Assembly (NCBI GenBank): GCA_963693365.1
Contig: CAVNZM010000015.1
Span: forward strand, 2,542,001 to 2,606,000
Direction: 5' to 3'
DNA: 64,000 nt
Origin: Amoebidium appalachense
Lineage: Eukaryota > Ichthyosporea
The notes beneath the pieces were generated by a model, which had not been told where the DNA came from, searched no databases, and worked only from the letters and a program-made list of their open reading frames with translations. The translations under genes were made by a program, and so were the position numbers. Positions 63,331-64,000 of the stretch are shown here, one piece after another; position 1 is the stretch's first letter, and each line of letters opens with the position of its first letter.

Positions 63331-64000
63331 CTGGGTGTGCACGTGATCAGTGGCCAATCAGAGGGCATGCACAGGCACACGTGTACACAGCTAGACATGC
63401 ACACGTGAACACTGCTAGACATGCACACGTGAACACAGGTAGAACACACGTGAGCACAGGTAGACATGCACACGTGAACACAGGTAGACATGCACACGTG
63501 TACACAGCTAGACATGCACACGTGTACACAGCTAGACATGCACACGTGTACACAGCTAGACATGCACACGTGTACACAGCTAGACATGCACACGTGTACA
63601 CAGCTAGACATGCACACGTGAACACATGCACACAGTTACAGGTACACGTGCATGCAGACAGACCATCACACGTGCATAAAGATAGACATGCACACATGCA
63701 CACAGTTAAAGGCACACGTGCACACATGAATGCAGCTACATGCACCCACCCACCCTCCCACATACCCACACCCTTATCCGCATCCACCAATCAGACGCTT
63801 AATCGTAAAAAGCATGCGCCATTCCCCCACCCCCCCCACCCCCTTTCGCCTCTGCACGCCTCACTCACACATGCACATATGGGCAAACACCTGCACTGCA
63901 TGTGCACACACGTACAGGGGTCCGTCGCGTATTAATGCATCCCCGTTTCTGGCCAAATGTGTATTAATACGGGACGTGTATTAATACGCGAACGCGAATG
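63331..64000. other. COG3 upstream intron or 5' region at window edge
   Basis: It holds a 24-bp minisatellite (63386-63622, unit GCTAGACATGCACACGTGTA with variants) in which CACGTG recurs, CA-rich sequence, a short C tract, and terminal unique sequence with repeated TATTAATAC/GTATTAATA words. No further COG3 exon was recognised. Confidence 0.6.

Overview
This is nuclear DNA of an intron-rich eukaryote, most likely a unicellular protist. Ten genes can be read with spliceosomal introns (GT...AG, mostly CAG acceptors). The genes for PKA-type kinase, PQ-loop transporter, ornithine-cyclodeaminase-like enzyme, TRAP-delta and COG3 are typical of eukaryotic cells. Nothing prokaryotic, viral or organellar was seen. 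I cannot name the species. Long dinucleotide arrays, poly-G/poly-C tracts and minisatellites fill most introns and intergenic DNA, and they produce nearly all of the long but meaningless reading frames here.

Layout. 165-10320 (minus): an AGC kinase of the PKA catalytic type, 13 exons, 470 aa, with a roughly 160-residue N-terminal extension of unknown fold. 11532-18306 (minus): a PQ-loop (SLC66/Ypq-like) membrane protein, 10 exons, 329 aa, with a probable 5'UTR exon and TATA element upstream. 22921-25701 (minus): a single-exon secreted mucin-like protein, 926 aa, with an 18-bp coding minisatellite. 26-33.5 kb: no confident gene; a 3-kb 18-bp satellite dominates. 33534-35465 (minus): a MYND zinc-finger protein, divergent from 36266-42311 (plus), a complete ornithine cyclodeaminase/mu-crystallin family gene (8 exons, 324 aa). 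43483-46893 (plus): the delta subunit of the translocon-associated protein complex (5 exons, 160 aa). 48579-49713 (plus): an unusual protein kinase whose frame is interrupted twice. 52418-54420 (minus): a zinc-ribbon plus PARP-like ADP-ribosyltransferase-fold protein (3 exons, 182 aa). 56451-56974 (plus): a second ADP-ribosyltransferase-like gene with one frame break. 59141-63330 (minus): the last five exons of COG3, running off the right end.

Exon phases agree across every junction of the PKA, PQ-loop, OCD, TRAP-delta, ART1 and COG3 models, which is the main support for them. Functionally the window mixes secretory-pathway genes (TRAP-delta, COG3, the secreted mucin, a lysosome/vacuole-type transporter) with signalling and ADP-ribosylation-type genes. 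These are ordinary neighbours, not an operon.

The most unusual parts are the kinase/two-ART cluster at 48.6-57 kb (compact genes, frame breaks at or beside G runs), a roughly 690-bp foldback element in a PQ-loop intron, a dispersed poly-C-tailed short repeat family, and a 13-copy CACGTG array inside the PKA gene.
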